64,000 nt of DNA, from NCBI GenBank assembly GCA_003021505.1, contig PXPT01000166.1, positions 62,001 through 126,000 of the forward strand, given 5' to 3'. This document shows, one piece after another, positions 61,921-64,000 of the stretch (positions are counted from its first letter, which is position 1; every line of letters begins with the position of its first letter). The position numbers were made by a program, and so were the translations under genes. The stretch is from Cyanobacteria bacterium QS_4_48_99 (GTDB lineage Bacteria; Cyanobacteriota; Cyanobacteriia; Cyanobacteriales; Rubidibacteraceae). Below the pieces are notes generated by a model that was not told where the DNA came from, searched no databases, and was given only the letters and a program-made list of their open reading frames with translations.

Positions 61921-61992
61921 GCGGGTATAGCTCAGCGGTAGAGCGTCACCTTGCCAAGGTGAATGTCGCGCGTTCGAATCGCGTTACCCGCT
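61921..61992 (+). tRNA. trnG: tRNA-Gly (anticodon GCC)
   Basis: 72 nt. The acceptor GCGGGTA pairs with TACCCGC, discriminator T. The D arm is AGCTCAGCGGTAGAGC. The anticodon stem CACCT-TGCCA-AGGTG gives GCC. The T loop is CGTTCGAATCG. CCA is not encoded. Confidence 0.96.
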
Positions 61993-62203
61993 TCAAATTG
62001 TCTGAATTGGCAGTGCGAAAAACTTAATCAGGTCAAGAAGAGGCATGCTAGAATTTGCCCAAAGGAGCAGTGTAGTACTTAAGCAAAGCATGGAATGAAG
62101 CAACTGCCTTCTTGATCGTGCCAGAGGCAAAATAATTGACATAATTTTCTTAGCGAGAAGAATATCGCCTAATTTTGGGTAAAGCCTTCTTTGACGAACG
62201 CCT

Positions 62204-62611
62204 GTGTCACCTCAGAAAGCTCAGAAGATAGATCTTAATACAGATTATCCCTGTCCCTGTAGGCGTCAGGGGCGCTTAAAGCCCATTGCGCTGACAGAAG
62301 CGTTTGGATGTGATCGCTGTCAGCAAATTTTTGCGGTGGCGAAAAATGGAAACGTGATCGAGCAACTATCGACAAGCTACCCTTACAAGCGTTCTTGGTG
62401 CTGGACAGGGCGGCGTTGGTCTACAGCACGTTCTGGCATTGGGGAAAGTTACTTGCCCATTGCGTTAGGAGTTGTCCTGGTGCTGCTCATTGTGTGGCTA
62501 CCGCTGGCATTGCGTTCTCCCAGTGGACCAAGCATTATTTTCTGGGCTTTGCTTGCAGTGTTGCTGGCGATCTTACCAGCGATTATGGTCTGGCTAGCTT
62601 ATCGGCGTTAG
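62204..62611 (+). CDS. Zinc-ribbon protein with C-terminal membrane helices
   Basis: 135 residues from GTG 62204. The N-terminal 45 residues hold CPC and CDRC pairs (DYPCPCRRQGRLKPIALTEAFGCDRCQQIF), a likely zinc ribbon. A Trp-rich hinge (RSWCWTGRRW) is followed by two membrane helices (LPIALGVVLVLLIVWLPLAL and IIFWALLAVLLAILPAIMVWLAY). I do not know a function. The stop lies five bases before the ProA-like gene's ATG, so the two are translationally linked. Confidence 0.72.
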   Translation: MSPQKAQKIDLNTDYPCPCRRQGRLKPIALTEAFGCDRCQQIFAVAKNGNVIEQLSTSYPYKRSWCWTGRRWSTARSGIGESYLPIALGVVLVLLIVWLPLALRSPSGPSIIFWALLAVLLAILPAIMVWLAYRR

Positions 62612-62616
62612 CAGTG

Positions 62617-63876
62617 ATGGAACTTGAAACGAATCCAGATTTACCCCAGCCGATTCTGAGCGCTGTTAAGCATTCTCACCAGGCATCTGGGGAATTGGCA
62701 ATGACTAAGGGAGTAGACCGTAGTCGAGGTGTTAAGGCGATCGCGCAAGCATTTGAGACAGCTTCTGACGAAATTTTGGAAGCCAACACCCTAGATCTCG
62801 AAATTAGTCGGGAAATGGCAGTGCCAGAAGCAGTGCTGAAATGGCTGAAGCTGACCCCAGAGCGACTACAAAAAACCATTGGGATCTTGCAGCGGTTGGG
62901 GGAAGTCCCGGATCCGCTCCAGCAAGTGGTGAGTTCCCCCGAGCAACTTAATCTGTCCCAGAGTTATCACCAACGAATGCCACTGGGGGCAATCACCTTT
63001 GTCTATGAAGCGTTTCCCGAATTAGGAGCAATCGCAGCCGGGTTGTGCCTCAAAACCGGGAACAGCCTGATTCTTCGTGGGGGGAGTGAAGCGAGCCATT
63101 CCCATGCCGCGATCACAGGGGTGTTGCAAGCTGCCCTAGGAGAAGTGGGTTTCCCCAAGGGAGCGCTGGAAATGCTTACTTCCGAGCAAGGCTCCTCCAT
63201 TCAAGAATTAGTCACTCAAAACCAGTATCTTAATCTCGTGATTCCCTACGGACGTCCTAGCCTCGTTCAGCAAGTGGCTCAGTTGGCTACTGTTCCGGTT
63301 TTGCGAACGGCAATGGGCAATTGCTATCTTTACTGGTCTGCTAGTGGCGATCTCGAACTTGTCCGCGCCACGATTGTGGATAGTCATGCCAGTGAGCCTG
63401 ATTCCGTCAACGCGATCGAGAAAGTTCTCATTCCTGCGAGTGCTAAACATTCCTCCCTTTTGAAGCTGTTCCATAGCTTGAAGGAGAAGGGCTTTACACT
63501 GCGAGGAGAGGAAGAGTTGGTAGAAGCATTTCCCGAACAGTTGACACTAGCAAATGCTTCGGAGTGGAATAGCGCTTATCTGGATCGGATTGTCGCTTTT
63601 AAAGTTGTTGATAGTACTAGCTCGGCGATTAATTGGATCAATCAACATAGTAGCGGTCATGCTGACTGCCTAATCACAGAGTCTTACCAAGAAAGTCGTG
63701 CCTTTGCTCTCGGGATTGATAGCGCCTTGGTTTATATTAATTCCTCGCCGCGATTCTCTCGCGAATCCCAACGAGGAGACTCAGTTTTTCTCGGTATGTC
63801 TAATCAAAAAGGCTATCGTCGAGGCTTAATTGGCTTAGAAACGTTAACCACTTTCAAGCAGGTCGTTCACGGATAA
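62617..63876 (+). CDS. proA: Gamma-glutamyl phosphate reductase (ProA)-like protein lacking the usual catalytic Cys
   Basis: 419 residues from ATG 62617; the frame is open farther left, but that part overlaps the preceding gene. The overall fold is ProA: RSRGVKAIAQAFETASDEILEANTLDLE, RMPLGAITFVYEAFPELGAIAAGLCLKTGNSLILRGGSEASHSH, and LVIPYGRPSLVQQV, close to the family's length. In functional ProA the thiol lies in RPSVCNAxE. Here the region reads EPDSVNAIEKVLI with Val in the Cys position. Reduction of glutamyl phosphate to the semialdehyde (proline synthesis) is therefore doubtful; a second ProA elsewhere in the genome would be expected to do that job. Confidence 0.85.
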   Translation: MELETNPDLPQPILSAVKHSHQASGELAMTKGVDRSRGVKAIAQAFETASDEILEANTLDLEISREMAVPEAVLKWLKLTPERLQKTIGILQRLGEVPDPLQQVVSSPEQLNLSQSYHQRMPLGAITFVYEAFPELGAIAAGLCLKTGNSLILRGGSEASHSHAAITGVLQAALGEVGFPKGALEMLTSEQGSSIQELVTQNQYLNLVIPYGRPSLVQQVAQLATVPVLRTAMGNCYLYWSASGDLELVRATIVDSHASEPDSVNAIEKVLIPASAKHSSLLKLFHSLKEKGFTLRGEEELVEAFPEQLTLANASEWNSAYLDRIVAFKVVDSTSSAINWINQHSSGHADCLITESYQESRAFALGIDSALVYINSSPRFSRESQRGDSVFLGMSNQKGYRRGLIGLETLTTFKQVVHG

Positions 63877-64000
63877 AATGGTTGGGAGCTTTGCTCGCAT
63901 CGAGGAAATTGACACGTACCCAATTACAGCAGGGAAGCATCTCTAGGAAGTACAGCATTTTCCCCTTATTGGGATGAAAGGGTAAGGGTTTTGGGGCAAG
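63877..64000. other. Window end, nothing recognised
   Basis: The last 124 bases contain only a 22-codon open stretch and AT-rich sequence. Confidence 0.5.

Noticed and set aside
62395-62616. Long N-terminal extension of the ProA-like frame
   Set aside because: It overlaps the zinc-ribbon gene in another frame and has no family similarity; ATG 62617 fits ProA starts.

Overview
The window is chromosomal DNA from a cyanobacterium. It carries psbZ, a complete ndhA-ndhI-ndhG-ndhE block behind citrate synthase, a CRR6-type NDH-1 assembly factor, and several cyanobacteria-restricted families (DUF3685/Ycf55, DUF2301, DUF3181). The HIP1 octamer GCGATCGC recurs throughout, and degenerate short repeats fill many intergenic gaps. 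Genus cannot be fixed from the sequence alone.

Layout. 1-2000: 5' part of a Ser/Thr kinase with at least ten TPR repeats, running off the left edge. 2.1-4.1 kb: a graveyard of IS200/IS605-type relics (decayed tnpB and tnpA, and a 148-bp non-coding element sitting inside a dead cheB). 4.4-12.7 kb: housekeeping genes (a baeRF-like protein, gluconokinase, an RRM RNA-binding protein, tsaB, a DUF2301 membrane protein, an MDR oxidoreductase, dprA). 12.9-14.9 kb: ATPase and one permease of an iron-siderophore type ABC importer under a Fur-box-like site, followed by an IS630 relic. 15.6-19.5 kb: an accessory-looking stretch with poorly known genes, including a winged-helix replication-like protein, plus crr6. 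19.9-28.2 kb: a PerR/Fur regulator, response regulator-DUF3685, ftsH, an LpxB-related protein, moaC, tRNA-Arg. 28.3-32.3 kb: a GT39-GT2-MFS operon. 32.5-38.8 kb: a serine hydrolase, a proline-rich outer-membrane protein, a LivJ/NatB-type binding protein, tRNA-Ser, a GT4 glycosyltransferase, an HNH protein. 39-47.6 kb: a DHH phosphoesterase, sixA, gltA, ndhAIGE, glgX. 47.6-49.9 kb: a PAS-PAS-GGDEF-EAL protein. 50.1-54.6 kb: a compact four-gene acyl-modification cluster (FAAL, desaturase, ACP, CFA-like methyltransferase). 54.9-60.8 kb: PP2C, ABC1 kinase, a small protein, and a giant DHH-CBS-CBS-tRNA nucleotidyltransferase. 61-64 kb: psbZ, ribH, tRNA-Gly, a zinc-ribbon membrane protein and a ProA-like protein without the usual catalytic Cys.

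The strongest candidate for an undescribed system is the cluster at 50.1-54.6 kb. Its FAAL, membrane desaturase and ACP are the same three activities as jamaicamide JamA/JamB/JamC, but no PKS or NRPS gene lies beside them. Instead there is a CFA-family methyltransferase in which two catalytic-site residues of true cyclopropane synthases are changed. The second most informative locus is the small IS200/IS605-type element in cheB: removing it exactly between TTAC and TCAA restores the reading frame. Dispersed repeats are a third theme. One structured family shows a covarying hairpin, and a purine-rich filler family has entered several ORFs in frame, including twice within the tRNA nucleotidyltransferase gene.
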